A stretch of DNA of 64,000 nt, taken from Bacillota bacterium (lineage in GTDB: Bacteria > Bacillota > Clostridia > Christensenellales > Aristaeellaceae). Made by a program: the position numbers and the translations under genes. The stretch covers positions 1-64,000 of the forward strand of contig JAFADG010000044.1 of the NCBI GenBank assembly GCA_023425025.1, written 5' to 3'. This document shows, piece after piece, positions 51,865 through 60,601 of the stretch; position 1 is the stretch's first letter; each line of letters begins with the position of its first letter. The notes under the pieces are model-generated. The model saw nothing but the letters and a program-made list of their open reading frames with translations. It searched no databases and was not told the DNA's origin.

Positions 51865-52404
51865 TTATTCGAACCGGCGGACGTAGTCGCCGATGAGCGG
51901 CAGCTGGTAGGAAAAACCCCTGTAGGCATGTAGCATCATTTGAACCTTCAGGTAGGCTGTTGCCAGCAGAGCCGCGGCAAACAGCAGCCAGAAGATGATG
52001 GCAAAAATGATGCCCAGGATCGGAATGATGCCAAACAGCGTGCCAAGGATCCAAAGCACGATGGTTACACACAGGAAAATTCCGGTCAGCGCCACAGACT
52101 GCACCGATATGCGGCGCACTGCCTCGCTGCGCCGGTCGGCCACATACAGGAAAAAGGCAAAGATGCCGCTGAGCGCCGCCAGCGTGCAGGTCAGGTTGAT
52201 GGCCTGGCTGGTGGAAACCAGTTCGGGCTCATGCCCGGCCTCCTCATACATGGGCTCTTCCTCGTAGGGCTGATCCTCCTCATAAGGGTAGGCTGGCTCT
52301 TCGCTGTACCCCGACTGCTCGTCCTCCTCGTAGGGCGGTTCCTGCCGCCCATACGTTTGATACGTCACCTGTGAGGAATACATGTTCCGTTCCGTGCGCC
52401 GCAT
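51865..52404 (-). CDS. Small membrane protein with acidic Tyr/Glu-rich N-terminus (DUF4870-like)
   Basis: A 179-residue protein I do not recognise with certainty. Residues 10-65 are acidic and Tyr/Pro-rich with near-repeats of PYEEDQ type; the C-terminal half has about three hydrophobic helices (LAALSGIFAFFLYV, VALTGIFLCVTIVLWIL, IIFAIIFWLLFAAALLATAYL) in the pattern of DUF4870/Tic20-like proteins. It starts 8 bases after ddl; ATG 52404 is chosen since the longer frame overlaps ddl. Ribosome binding site weak (GAAAGTGA). Function unknown. Confidence 0.7.
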   Translation of the reverse strand: MRRTERNMYSSQVTYQTYGRQEPPYEEDEQSGYSEEPAYPYEEDQPYEEEPMYEEAGHEPELVSTSQAINLTCTLAALSGIFAFFLYVADRRSEAVRRISVQSVALTGIFLCVTIVLWILGTLFGIIPILGIIFAIIFWLLFAAALLATAYLKVQMMLHAYRGFSYQLPLIGDYVRRFE

Positions 52405-52411
52405 ATATGTC

Positions 52412-53641
52412 TCACTTTCTGCCGGCAAAGGCGGGAAGCTTTCCGCCCTTTCCGGCGCCTGCTTTTCCGCCCAGCTGAACATTTTTCAGTATGTCGGAGG
52501 TGTAGGCGTAATTGTTGTCGTTCTTTTCCTGATAGGCCCGCATGGCGCTTTCAGCCATTTCATCAATCAGCTTTGTATAGGAAACGCCGCTCTTTTCCCA
52601 CAGGTAGTAGGCCATGGAACCGGGAATGGTATTGACTTCCGTGATATACAGCTTTTCCGTTTCCACATCGAACATGTAGTCGATGCGCACGACGCCCTTC
52701 AAATCCAGCTCGCGGAAGATGTCCTTGGAAAGGTTTTGGATTCTTTCCTTCAGGCTGTCCTCAACCGGCGCGGGCACCACGCGGGACAGGGAAGCCATGC
52801 CCTTGCTTCCGCCCCCGCCCTGCAGATACTTGTTGGCGAAGGATAAAAGCGCGCCGGAGGTCACGGGCATTTCCAGCACAGACGCCTTGATTTCCGTGTC
52901 AAAGCCCACTACCGAACAGTTTAGCTCAATGGGATTGGTCAGCCCCTCTTCCAGCAGCACGCGCCTGTCGTATATGAAGGCCAGCTCCAGCGCTTCCGTA
53001 AGCTGTTCCCGGTTTTCCGCCCGGCTGACGCCAATGGAGGAACCCAGGTTGGCAGGCTTTGTATATACAGGGTAGCCGATCTTTTCTTCGATCTGGTTAA
53101 GCACCGCATCCTGCCCGGTTTTCCATTCCTGCCTGGAAAACCAAATGCCGGGCAGCACGGGAAAGCCCGCGCCGGTAAAGTGCCGCTTCATGATGATTTT
53201 GTCCATGCCCACGGCGGAACCGGCCACCCCGGGCGACGCGTAAGGCAGGTTGGCGATTTCCAGCAGTCCCTGCAGCGTACCGTCCTCGCCGTGCATGCCG
53301 TGGAACACGGGGATCACGCATTCCAGCCTGGCAACCACCCGCTGCTTTACCCCGCCCAGCAGGCCCTTCCCCTGCTCCATGGTAAGCAATGCGCCGGAAC
53401 CCGGCGTCATATCCAGGGAAACGCGCACAAGCCCTTTGTGATCGTCGCTGAACGGGGTATATGTCTTCATATTCCGAAGCGCTTCGCCCGTGTACCATAT
53501 CCCCTGCATGCTGATGTAAACCGGGATCACGTCGTACTTTGCGGTATCCACCGCCTGCATCAGTTGCAGCGCGCTGATAATGGATACCTCATGCTCGCAG
53601 CTGCGGCTTCCGTACATTACGCCCAGTTGTATTTTTCCCAT
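52412..53641 (-). CDS. ddl: D-alanine--D-alanine ligase
   Basis: A 409-residue ATP-grasp ligase making the D-Ala-D-Ala end of peptidoglycan precursors. N-terminal VMYGSRSCEHEVSI, ATP-binding YTKPANLGSSIGVSRA, LLEEGLTNPIELNC, metal-binding DYMFD and EVNTIPGSM. Longer than typical Ddl (about 310-370). The omega-loop stretch ANKYL keeps the Tyr of D-Ala-D-Ala ligases, so a D-lactate ligase (vancomycin-resistance type) is unlikely. ATG 53641 behind GGGAGG. Between murF and the small membrane protein. Confidence 0.93.
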   Translation of the reverse strand: MGKIQLGVMYGSRSCEHEVSIISALQLMQAVDTAKYDVIPVYISMQGIWYTGEALRNMKTYTPFSDDHKGLVRVSLDMTPGSGALLTMEQGKGLLGGVKQRVVARLECVIPVFHGMHGEDGTLQGLLEIANLPYASPGVAGSAVGMDKIIMKRHFTGAGFPVLPGIWFSRQEWKTGQDAVLNQIEEKIGYPVYTKPANLGSSIGVSRAENREQLTEALELAFIYDRRVLLEEGLTNPIELNCSVVGFDTEIKASVLEMPVTSGALLSFANKYLQGGGGSKGMASLSRVVPAPVEDSLKERIQNLSKDIFRELDLKGVVRIDYMFDVETEKLYITEVNTIPGSMAYYLWEKSGVSYTKLIDEMAESAMRAYQEKNDNNYAYTSDILKNVQLGGKAGAGKGGKLPAFAGRK

Positions 53642-53655
53642 ACATCCGCCTCCCT

Positions 53656-55263
53656 TCACACCTCGCTATAGTTGTCCGGAAGATCGTTTTCAAACAGCAC
53701 CACGTCGCCGGCCTTGGCCAGGGAATGCAAAAGCTTGGTCGCATCCGCCAGGCTGGCTACGGGATGGATGGCGTTTTGGGCAAAACCCGCTTCCTTTAAC
53801 CCGGCCTGGATGGGCAGCGTATGCTTTTTGCCCACCAGAATGGCGATATCCACGCAGTCAGCCATGGTCTTGCCAAGCTGCCGGTTGAACGCTTCTTCCT
53901 GATCGCCCAACTCCACCATGCCGGGGGTGATGACGATACGCCGGCCCTGGAACTCTTTCAAAACTTCCAACGCGGCCACAGCGCCCCTGGGATTGCTGTT
54001 GAACGCGTCGTCAATAATGGTCAGGCCGCCGCTTTGTATCAGCTGCAGCCGATGCTCCACAGGCGCAAGCTTTGCGATGCCCCTTGCAATCTGCGTCATG
54101 GAAAGGCCCAGGTGCAAACAAACGGACGCCGCCAGCAGGATGTTTTGAATGTTGTGCTTGCCCAGCAGCTTTGCCGTGCAGGCAATGCTTTCCCCGTCTT
54201 TTTTATGCAGGGTAAAGGTGCTTCCTTCCGGCGTGGAGCTGATACCGGAAGCCCAGACATCGCAGTCCTCCCGGTGAAGGCTCACCATGGTCTTTGGCTT
54301 TTCGGTCTTTTGGTACAGCTTCAGGCAGATATCGCCGTCATCGGCAAAGAAGCCGTGGCCGTCCCTGGGCAGCGCCTCGATCAGTTCATACTTTGTTTTG
54401 ATAACGGTTTCCAGGGTTTTAAAGGTGTCCAGGTGCTGGGGACCCACCGAGACCAAAACGCCCAGGGTTGGATGGACCAGCCGGCACATTTCCCTGATAT
54501 CGCCGCGATGGCGGGCGCCCATTTCCGCCACAAACACCTGATGGCCGGGCGACAGCTTTTCCCGGATCACCTTTGTAACGCCCATGGGCGTATTGAAGCT
54601 GGAAGGAGTGACGAGCACGTTGTACTTTTCTGCCAGCATAGTGCCCAGAAAGAATTTGACTGACGTTTTGCCATAGCTGCCGGTGATGCCGATGCGGATC
54701 AGTCCCGGAAGGCTGGTAAGCTTTTTCTGCGCGTCACGGAAGTACATTTCGCTGATGATTTTTTCCACCGGCCAGGCGAGCAGCCCGGCCAGCGCCAGTA
54801 TGTACGGCAGGAACAGCGGCACGGCCGCCAGCAGGACCACAACGAATAACGTACGCCATAAAACCAGCGCAAATGCCACCAGCACGATGATGTAAACAAG
54901 GTACAGCCGCTTTACACGGGGCGTGAAAACCAGCGGCTTTTTGGCCGTTTTATCCTGAAAAAGCTTGCCGATCCACAGCCCGCCGACCCCTGATAAAAGC
55001 AGCACGGCGCAGGCGATGAACAGCTCCACCGTTTGGCTGGCCGATTGAGCAAGCCGGCTATGCATGGCCAGCAGCGCAAAAATCAATACGGCGACGCCGG
55101 CCCCCGGCAGGAAGGACCGCTTCCAGTTCCGGCGAAGGGTCTGAAAATAGCCCGGAAACTGATAGCTTTCCAGCTGAAAATAATGGATCAGCCCCCGGGA
55201 GGCGAACAGGCATCCCGCCATGGGCGCCAGGGCCAATATGATTTTGATGATGCTTAAGATCAT
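53656..55263 (-). CDS. murF: MurF-like ligase with N-terminal membrane domain
   Basis: A 535-residue Mur ligase. Residues 1-165 hold about five hydrophobic helices (3-21, 54-68, 80-98, 120-137, 138-163) instead of the soluble UDP-binding domain of MurF. The Mur central domain follows: P-loop GITGSYGKTSVK (192-203), PSSFNTPMGV (MurF-type), EMGARHRGDI, HNIQNILLA and the C-terminal DDAFNSNPRGA. PSSxNTxxG and the ddl partner point to MurF, which adds D-Ala-D-Ala. Start ATG 55263 has GGAGTG upstream and lies 4 bases after the hydrolase gene. Alternative: an amidating or related Mur ligase. Confidence 0.85.
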   Translation of the reverse strand: MILSIIKIILALAPMAGCLFASRGLIHYFQLESYQFPGYFQTLRRNWKRSFLPGAGVAVLIFALLAMHSRLAQSASQTVELFIACAVLLLSGVGGLWIGKLFQDKTAKKPLVFTPRVKRLYLVYIIVLVAFALVLWRTLFVVVLLAAVPLFLPYILALAGLLAWPVEKIISEMYFRDAQKKLTSLPGLIRIGITGSYGKTSVKFFLGTMLAEKYNVLVTPSSFNTPMGVTKVIREKLSPGHQVFVAEMGARHRGDIREMCRLVHPTLGVLVSVGPQHLDTFKTLETVIKTKYELIEALPRDGHGFFADDGDICLKLYQKTEKPKTMVSLHREDCDVWASGISSTPEGSTFTLHKKDGESIACTAKLLGKHNIQNILLAASVCLHLGLSMTQIARGIAKLAPVEHRLQLIQSGGLTIIDDAFNSNPRGAVAALEVLKEFQGRRIVITPGMVELGDQEEAFNRQLGKTMADCVDIAILVGKKHTLPIQAGLKEAGFAQNAIHPVASLADATKLLHSLAKAGDVVLFENDLPDNYSEV

Positions 55264-55267
55264 CCGT

Positions 55268-56047
55268 TCACTCCTCCGAAAAAAAATGAAGGGCAATGCG
55301 CACAAAGCGCTGCCACTGCTCCAGATACGCAAAGTGAGTGCCGCCCTCTAAAAGAACCAACCCCGCATCCGGGATTTCCCTGGCCATCGTCTGCCCCATC
55401 CACAGCGGCGTTTCCGTATCCTGATCTCCCCATACCAGCAGGGTGGGCACGCTGACGATGGGCAAAAGGGGCTGCAGATCCTGGGCAACGATTTTTACAA
55501 AGGTCTTGCGCATCTGATCATCCAGCGCGTTGTAATCCTTGGAGCCATAGCGCTTGCGCAGCGTATCGGCCAGCCGGTCGGGAAGATTGCCGAAAATTTT
55601 AAGGCTTTTCAATATCGCCGCGCCTTTTTTCAGCGTTTGATACTGCTGGGCGCGCTTTTTCTGCGCTTCCGTTTGGGGCTTTTTCAGGCCAGCGCCGCCG
55701 GTAATGATCATCCGTTTGATATATCTTGGCCAGTGGCTGCCCAGATACAGCGAAATCCTTCCGCCAAAGGAGTGGCCGATGACGTAGCTTGGGCCGATGT
55801 GCAGCGCGTCCATCAGTTCCCTGGTCATCTCGCCGTAATCCGGCACGCCCCAAGGCTCCGGCGGCCGGCTGCTTTTGCCGTGTCCCGGGAAATCGATCAC
55901 GGTCACGCGCATGGTTTCCGCCAGGGTCTTTGTGATCGGCGCAAAAAATGTGGTGTCGCAGCCCCAGCCATGCAAAAGAAGAACGTGTTCACCGGTGGTA
56001 CCGTGCTGCTCATAATAAACAGATGCGCCGTTTATTTGAATATGCAC
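55268..56047 (-). CDS. Alpha/beta hydrolase
   Basis: A 259-residue alpha/beta-hydrolase fold protein. HGWG oxyanion region, nucleophile Ser in GHSFGG (about 94-99), Asp in WGDQDTETP and His in GGTHFAYL complete the triad. GTG 56047 behind GGGAGG is preferred to ATG 56068. It is 4 bases before murF, so it is in the cell-wall operon; the substrate is unknown. Confidence 0.85.
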   Translation of the reverse strand: MHIQINGASVYYEQHGTTGEHVLLLHGWGCDTTFFAPITKTLAETMRVTVIDFPGHGKSSRPPEPWGVPDYGEMTRELMDALHIGPSYVIGHSFGGRISLYLGSHWPRYIKRMIITGGAGLKKPQTEAQKKRAQQYQTLKKGAAILKSLKIFGNLPDRLADTLRKRYGSKDYNALDDQMRKTFVKIVAQDLQPLLPIVSVPTLLVWGDQDTETPLWMGQTMAREIPDAGLVLLEGGTHFAYLEQWQRFVRIALHFFSEE

Positions 56048-56108
56048 CGAACGCCTCCCTTTGCCCATGGTTTTCCAACCGTCAACGGGATTATTCTACC
56101 CTATTTCA

Positions 56109-56150
56109 ACAAAAAAGAAAAGCCTGACGGCAAAAATGCCTGTTCAGGCA
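56109..56150 (-). terminator. Terminator after the GNAT gene
   Basis: GCCTGA (56122-56127) pairs with TCAGGC (56144-56149), with a nested GGCA/TGCC stem; the - strand continues with a long T-rich run (56121 down to 56109). Confidence 0.85.
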
Positions 56151-56188
56151 TACTGTATGCGCGAAAAAAGGAAACATGCGCGGTGGGC

Positions 56189-56659
56189 TTAAGCGCGGGG
56201 AATCCGGAAGATATAGCGGCACTTGTGGGCGCTTAGCTGATACTGGCGCCGGTATTCCTGGGGCACGGGCACGATGCTTTCCAATTCGCAGCCCAGCTTT
56301 TCGCAGGTGCGCCGGCTGGCAATATTGTCGGTGTCGGTGGTGATCACCAGGGAATGGATTTTCAGCACCCGGCACAAGGGGATCAATAACCTGCAGGCGC
56401 GCAGCGCATATCCATGGCCGCGGAACTTTTCGTTCACATGGTAGCCAATGTGCCCGAAATAGTACAACCCGGCGCTTTCGCCGCACCGAAGGCTGATGCG
56501 CCCGGCATCCTTTTTCGTGCCGCAGGGGACGATGCGGAACAAAAAGGTTTGCGTGATGCCCAGATCCGCATCCTCCTGCGCCAGGTCGGAGGCCACCAGG
56601 CTGATGACGCCATCGGAAAAGGGATCCGGTTTTTTTGAAAAAAATTTCATAAAGGCCAT
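56189..56659 (-). CDS. GNAT-family acetyltransferase
   Basis: A 156-residue N-acetyltransferase-like protein. The acetyl-CoA pyrophosphate loop is RGHGYA (motif A) after GHIGYHVNEKF; later NIASRRTCEKLGCEL is motif B. The family modifies amines on proteins or small molecules; substrate unknown. It lies 7 bases after fruK and is probably co-transcribed with it. ATG 56668 alternatives do not exist; ATG 56650 is a possible later start. Confidence 0.8.
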   Translation of the reverse strand: MAFMKFFSKKPDPFSDGVISLVASDLAQEDADLGITQTFLFRIVPCGTKKDAGRISLRCGESAGLYYFGHIGYHVNEKFRGHGYALRACRLLIPLCRVLKIHSLVITTDTDNIASRRTCEKLGCELESIVPVPQEYRRQYQLSAHKCRYIFRIPRA

Positions 56660-56666
56660 GCGGCAG

Positions 56667-57587
56667 TTACACTTCCTGTACCACTACCTTGTTCAAAAGC
56701 GACTGGTAGTCTTCATAACAAATGGGCTGCGTCCCTTCCGTCATCACGCTGGCCGCGCCGGCCGCCATTCCACACCGGAAAGCATCCGCCAAAGGCTCGC
56801 CTTTTTCCAGCCCGTGCAAAACGCCGCCCACCATGGCGTCCCCCGCCCCTACGGTGGACAGGGCTTTCACGCTTAATGCAGGGGAATACAAGGTGCGTTT
56901 TCCGTCGGTAAACAAGGCGCCCATCTTTCCCATGGATACGATGACGGATTGCGCGCCCTTTTTCATCAGCACATAGGCCGCGTCCCGGATGGCCCGCAGC
57001 GTGCGCAGTGATGTGCCGATGGTGGATTCCAGCTCGCTCAGGTTGGGCTTGACCAGATAAGGCTTTGCGGCAAGGCCAAGCAGCAGGTTGTTGCCCTGGG
57101 CATCCAGAATGCAGGGCGTTCCGTCAAGCTGCAAAATGATTTTTTGATACGTATCTTCGGGGCATCCGGGCGGCAGGCTGCCGGTCAGCACAACAAAGCT
57201 GCCGGCTGACTTCCCCATCACCAGCGTCATAAAATGCTCCAGCTGTTCCTCTGTCATGGGGCAGCCGGGCTCGTTGAACTCCGTAACAGCCTGCTCTTTG
57301 GCGGATACAATTTTCATATTGGTGCGGATAGCGCCCGGGATGGTCATGAATTCAAAGGGAATGCCTTCTTCGACCATTTTTTCCCGAAGCTTGCCGGAGC
57401 CTGTTTCTCCCATGCAGCCCAGGCATTGCACCTGCAGCTTAAGGCGGCGCGCCACGGCCGCCACATTGATACCCTTGCCGCCCAGGTCTTCCCGGACATG
57501 CAGGATCCGGTTCACTTCCCCCAGGCGCAATTCTTCAACCTTTACCGTTTTGTCAAAGGCGGGGTTCAGACAAATGGTGGTTATCAT
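56667..57587 (-). CDS. fruK: 1-phosphofructokinase (PfkB family)
   Basis: A 306-residue PfkB-family sugar kinase. N-terminal CLNPAFDKTV, DLGGKGINVA (substrate site) and the C-terminal signature STVGAGDAMVGG with catalytic Asp. The start ITTICLNPAFD is typical of 1-phosphofructokinase; tagatose-6-phosphate kinase is the main alternative. No PTS fructose permease (fruA) or DeoR regulator lies nearby. CGGAGG before ATG 57587. Confidence 0.85.
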   Translation of the reverse strand: MITTICLNPAFDKTVKVEELRLGEVNRILHVREDLGGKGINVAAVARRLKLQVQCLGCMGETGSGKLREKMVEEGIPFEFMTIPGAIRTNMKIVSAKEQAVTEFNEPGCPMTEEQLEHFMTLVMGKSAGSFVVLTGSLPPGCPEDTYQKIILQLDGTPCILDAQGNNLLLGLAAKPYLVKPNLSELESTIGTSLRTLRAIRDAAYVLMKKGAQSVIVSMGKMGALFTDGKRTLYSPALSVKALSTVGAGDAMVGGVLHGLEKGEPLADAFRCGMAAGAASVMTEGTQPICYEDYQSLLNKVVVQEV

Positions 57588-57616
57588 GCGTACCTCCGGG
57601 CGTAATTTCCATTTTT

Positions 57617-57646
57617 ATTCTAACATACGGCCCAAAGGCTATGCAA
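57617..57646 (-). promoter_or_regulatory. Promoter of fruK
   Basis: On the - strand TTGCAT (57641-57646), 18 bases, TAGAAT (57617-57622). Confidence 0.6.
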
Positions 57647-57665
57647 GGTATATTGCAGCATATTG

Positions 57666-57700
57666 AAAAAGCCGGCCAAACGTATGCTTGACCGGCTTTT
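57666..57700 (-). terminator. Terminator after the EF-G-like gene
   Basis: Imperfect stem GCCGGCCA (57671-57678) with the complementary run ending ACCGGC (57691-57696); T run on the - strand (57670-57666), also T on the + strand. Confidence 0.75.
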
Positions 57701-57710
57701 GTGCATGTGC

Positions 57711-59792
57711 TTATTCTTCTTCCTCGTCTTCGCGCTTGGCGGATTCGATGATCTTCTGGGCTACGATGGCGGGCACTTCCTCATACCGTTCGAACTTCAT
57801 GGTAAAGGAACCGCGGGCCTGGGTCATGGAGCGAAGATCCGTGGCGTACTTGAACATTTCGGCCAAAGGCGCTTCCGCCACCACCTGCTGCTGCCCATCC
57901 ACCTGGTGCATACCGGCGATGCGGCCGCGGCGCTTGTTCATATCACCCATGATATCGCCCATGTACTCGTCGGGCACCAGCACTTCCACGTGCATGATGG
58001 GCTCCAGGAGCACGGGGCCGGCTTCCATACAGCCCTTCTTGTAGGCCAGGCGGGCAGCGGTCTTGAACGCCATTTCAGAGGAATCTACCGCGTGGTAGGA
58101 ACCGTCATACAGCTTGGCGCGCAGGCCAACCATGGGATACCCGGCCAGAACGCCCCTGGGCAGATTTTCGCGCAGGCCCTTTTCCACGGCAGGGATGAAG
58201 TTGCGCGGTACCACGCCGCCGACTACGGCATCCACGAAATCAAACTCGGTAATGCCATCGCCAATGGGAGAGAACTCAATCCACACATCGCCAAACTGGC
58301 CATGGCCGCCGCTCTGCTTCTTGTGGCGGCCCTGGGCCTTGACCGTCTTGCGGATGGTCTCACGATAAGGAATCTTGGGGTCCTGCAGCACGGCGTTAGC
58401 GCCGAACTTGCTGGCCAATTTGCTGCGGATCACGTCCAGGTGCAGTTCGCCCTGGCCGGATAGCAGCGTTTCGGTGGTTTCCACGTTCTTTTCGATGTTG
58501 ATGGTGGGGTCTTCTTCCTGCAGTCTGGCAAGACCGCCGAAGACCTTGTCTTCCTCACCCTGCTTGGCGGCATACACGGCCTTGCTGATGCAGGGAATGG
58601 GGAACGTCAAAGGAGCAAAGCGGATGGGCTTTAACTGATCGCACAGCGTGTCACCGGTGGCGGTGAACTGCAGCTTGGCCAGCGCGCCCAGGTCGCCGGC
58701 GTGAAGCACGGTTTTGCTCAGCTGCTTCTTGCCGCGCATGGCGTAGATGCCGGCGGACTTTTCGGCCTTTTCCGAATTGACGTTGTACAATGCGGTGCTG
58801 GCGGTCAAGCTGCCGGAGCAGACACGGAACAGGGACAGCTTGCCGACAAACGGGTCGGCAATGGTCTTGTACACCAGCGCGGAAAAGGGGTCGCTGTCCT
58901 GGCAGGTGCGGATTTCTTCAGCATCCGTCTTGGGACTGATACCCTTGACAACCACGCCTTCGGGAGAGGGCAGATATTTTGCCATCACATTCATGATCGG
59001 GACTATGCCGACGCCCGTAACGGCGGAGCAGGCGCACACGGGAACGATGCTTCCGCTCTTCATGCCGGCCCGAAAGCCTGTTAGAAGCTCTTCGTGGGAC
59101 AGCTCGCCCTCATCCAGGTACTTCATCATCAACTCATCGTCCGCGGAAGCGGCAGCCTCGGTCAATTCTTCCAAAGCGGTCTTGATCTGCGCGCTCATAT
59201 GGGCGGGCACGGGCACCTCCTTGAAGGTCTTGCCTGCGCCTTCATAAGCCTTGTTTTCCAGCACGTTGACAACGCCCTTGAAGCTCAGGCCCTCGCCGAT
59301 GGGCAGCAAAACCGGCACGACACTGGAGCCGTACACGCTGCGCAGCTGTTCGGAAACCTTTGTGAAATTGGCGTTCTCCCGATCCATTTGGTTGACCACG
59401 AACATGCGGCCGACATTGTTTTTATTGGCATAATACCATGCCTTTTCGGTGCCGACGGCCATGCCGTTGACGCCGCCGATAACGATGACGGCGGTTTCCA
59501 CCACGCGCAGAGGCCCCATCATCTCACCGATAAAGTCGAAATACCCGGGAACGTCGATCACATTGAGGTTTTTCCCATCCCAATCAATAGGGGCTGCGGC
59601 GGCGCTGATGGAGATTTTACGCTTAACCTCTTCCGGTTCAAAATCTGTGGTGGCGGCGCCATCCTCCACACGCCCTTGCCTGTCCACGATGCCTGCAGCG
59701 AAAAGCATAGCCTCCGTCAAGGTGGTTTTGCCCTCGCTGCCATGACCCAGGAGGGCCATGTTCCGGATGTCGGCTGTTTGATAATCTGCCAT
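57711..59792 (-). CDS. EF-G-like translational GTPase paralogue (FusA2 type)
   Basis: A 693-residue protein with all five EF-G domains. The GTPase motifs are altered: G1 GHGSEGKTT (16-24) instead of AHIDAGKTT, G3 DVPGYFDF with Tyr84 where EF-G has the catalytic His, and G4 NQMD (134-137) instead of NKMD. Such paralogues (EF-G2/EF-G-like) occur in many bacteria beside a normal fusA and their role is unclear. It stands alone, away from the str operon. The 216 bases upstream hold a perfect short hairpin (GACGCT 59837-59842 with AGCGTC 59850-59855) but no clear promoter. Confidence 0.9.
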   Translation of the reverse strand: MADYQTADIRNMALLGHGSEGKTTLTEAMLFAAGIVDRQGRVEDGAATTDFEPEEVKRKISISAAAAPIDWDGKNLNVIDVPGYFDFIGEMMGPLRVVETAVIVIGGVNGMAVGTEKAWYYANKNNVGRMFVVNQMDRENANFTKVSEQLRSVYGSSVVPVLLPIGEGLSFKGVVNVLENKAYEGAGKTFKEVPVPAHMSAQIKTALEELTEAAASADDELMMKYLDEGELSHEELLTGFRAGMKSGSIVPVCACSAVTGVGIVPIMNVMAKYLPSPEGVVVKGISPKTDAEEIRTCQDSDPFSALVYKTIADPFVGKLSLFRVCSGSLTASTALYNVNSEKAEKSAGIYAMRGKKQLSKTVLHAGDLGALAKLQFTATGDTLCDQLKPIRFAPLTFPIPCISKAVYAAKQGEEDKVFGGLARLQEEDPTINIEKNVETTETLLSGQGELHLDVIRSKLASKFGANAVLQDPKIPYRETIRKTVKAQGRHKKQSGGHGQFGDVWIEFSPIGDGITEFDFVDAVVGGVVPRNFIPAVEKGLRENLPRGVLAGYPMVGLRAKLYDGSYHAVDSSEMAFKTAARLAYKKGCMEAGPVLLEPIMHVEVLVPDEYMGDIMGDMNKRRGRIAGMHQVDGQQQVVAEAPLAEMFKYATDLRSMTQARGSFTMKFERYEEVPAIVAQKIIESAKREDEEEE

Positions 59793-60008
59793 GTGCTTTC
59801 CCCCTATGTTTTTGCTATTTTCTTCCGTGGGTATGACGCTGCCATAAAGCGTCTATGCAATTGGAACGCAACGGGAAACCTGCGTAAACGCACGTTTTTG
59901 CCCGTCCTTTTGAACACTCAAGCATTAGTTTATCATATAATCCCAAAAAAGAAAAGACATGATTTTTGCTGCGAAGCCCAAATATATGGAAAAAAACATT
60001 GCATTCCC

Positions 60009-60566
60009 TTACATGGGCTTGAGGTTTTTTTGCAGCCTGTCCACGATTTTTTCAAATATTTTGCGCCTTGTTTCCTCCGATTTGCCTTCATGGAAAAGCG
60101 CGGCGTAGGTACGTTTGACGGAGGGAGACATGGCCAGAAAGTGGGTATGGGCCGGTTCCAGCCCCGCCAGCTTTTCGGTCAGCGCGTCAATCATTTCCTG
60201 GGTGATGGGCGGCCTGTCCTTGGGTTTGTACGTGCCCTCCCGCTTGGCCTCCTCTACCCTTTCCCTGCCGTAATCCGTCATCCGGCCCTGCTTTTCCAGC
60301 ACCTCGATCATGGCCTTGTTCTTTTCCGACCATTCACTGCCACGGCGCCTGGGAGAAAAGTATTTGATATACGTCTTTTCATCCAGGCTCTTTAGCTGGC
60401 TGTCGATCCAGCCGAAGCAAAGCGCTTCCTCCAGCGCCTCATTCGGGCCGACGGTCTTGGGCCCGCCCGGCTTTCCGAACAAAAGCCATATACCTTTGCT
60501 CAAAAGGCAGTTGGCTTGCAGCCATTGCCGGAATTCTTCCCCCGAAGCAAACGTATGCGGTTCCAT
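60009..60566 (-). CDS. YdeI/OmdA-family protein
   Basis: A 185-residue protein of the YdeI (bacteriocin-protection / OmdA) family, recognised by FASGEEFRQWL, KGIWLLFGK, EALCFGWIDSQ and YFSPRRRGSEWSE. No enzymatic activity is established. ATG 60566 is chosen for GAAAGGAAG upstream; ATG 60599 overlaps the end region of murI. It lies 35 bases after murI and probably shares its transcript. Confidence 0.85.
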   Translation of the reverse strand: MEPHTFASGEEFRQWLQANCLLSKGIWLLFGKPGGPKTVGPNEALEEALCFGWIDSQLKSLDEKTYIKYFSPRRRGSEWSEKNKAMIEVLEKQGRMTDYGRERVEEAKREGTYKPKDRPPITQEMIDALTEKLAGLEPAHTHFLAMSPSVKRTYAALFHEGKSEETRRKIFEKIVDRLQKNLKPM

Positions 60567-60601
60567 GGCCCTTTCGCTTCCTTTCGTATCAAGCGGCATT
60601 T

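Noticed and set aside
52412..53641. D-Ala--D-Lac ligase (vancomycin-resistance type)
   Set aside because: The omega-loop keeps the Tyr typical of D-Ala--D-Ala ligases and there are no vanH or vanX neighbours; murF is next door instead.
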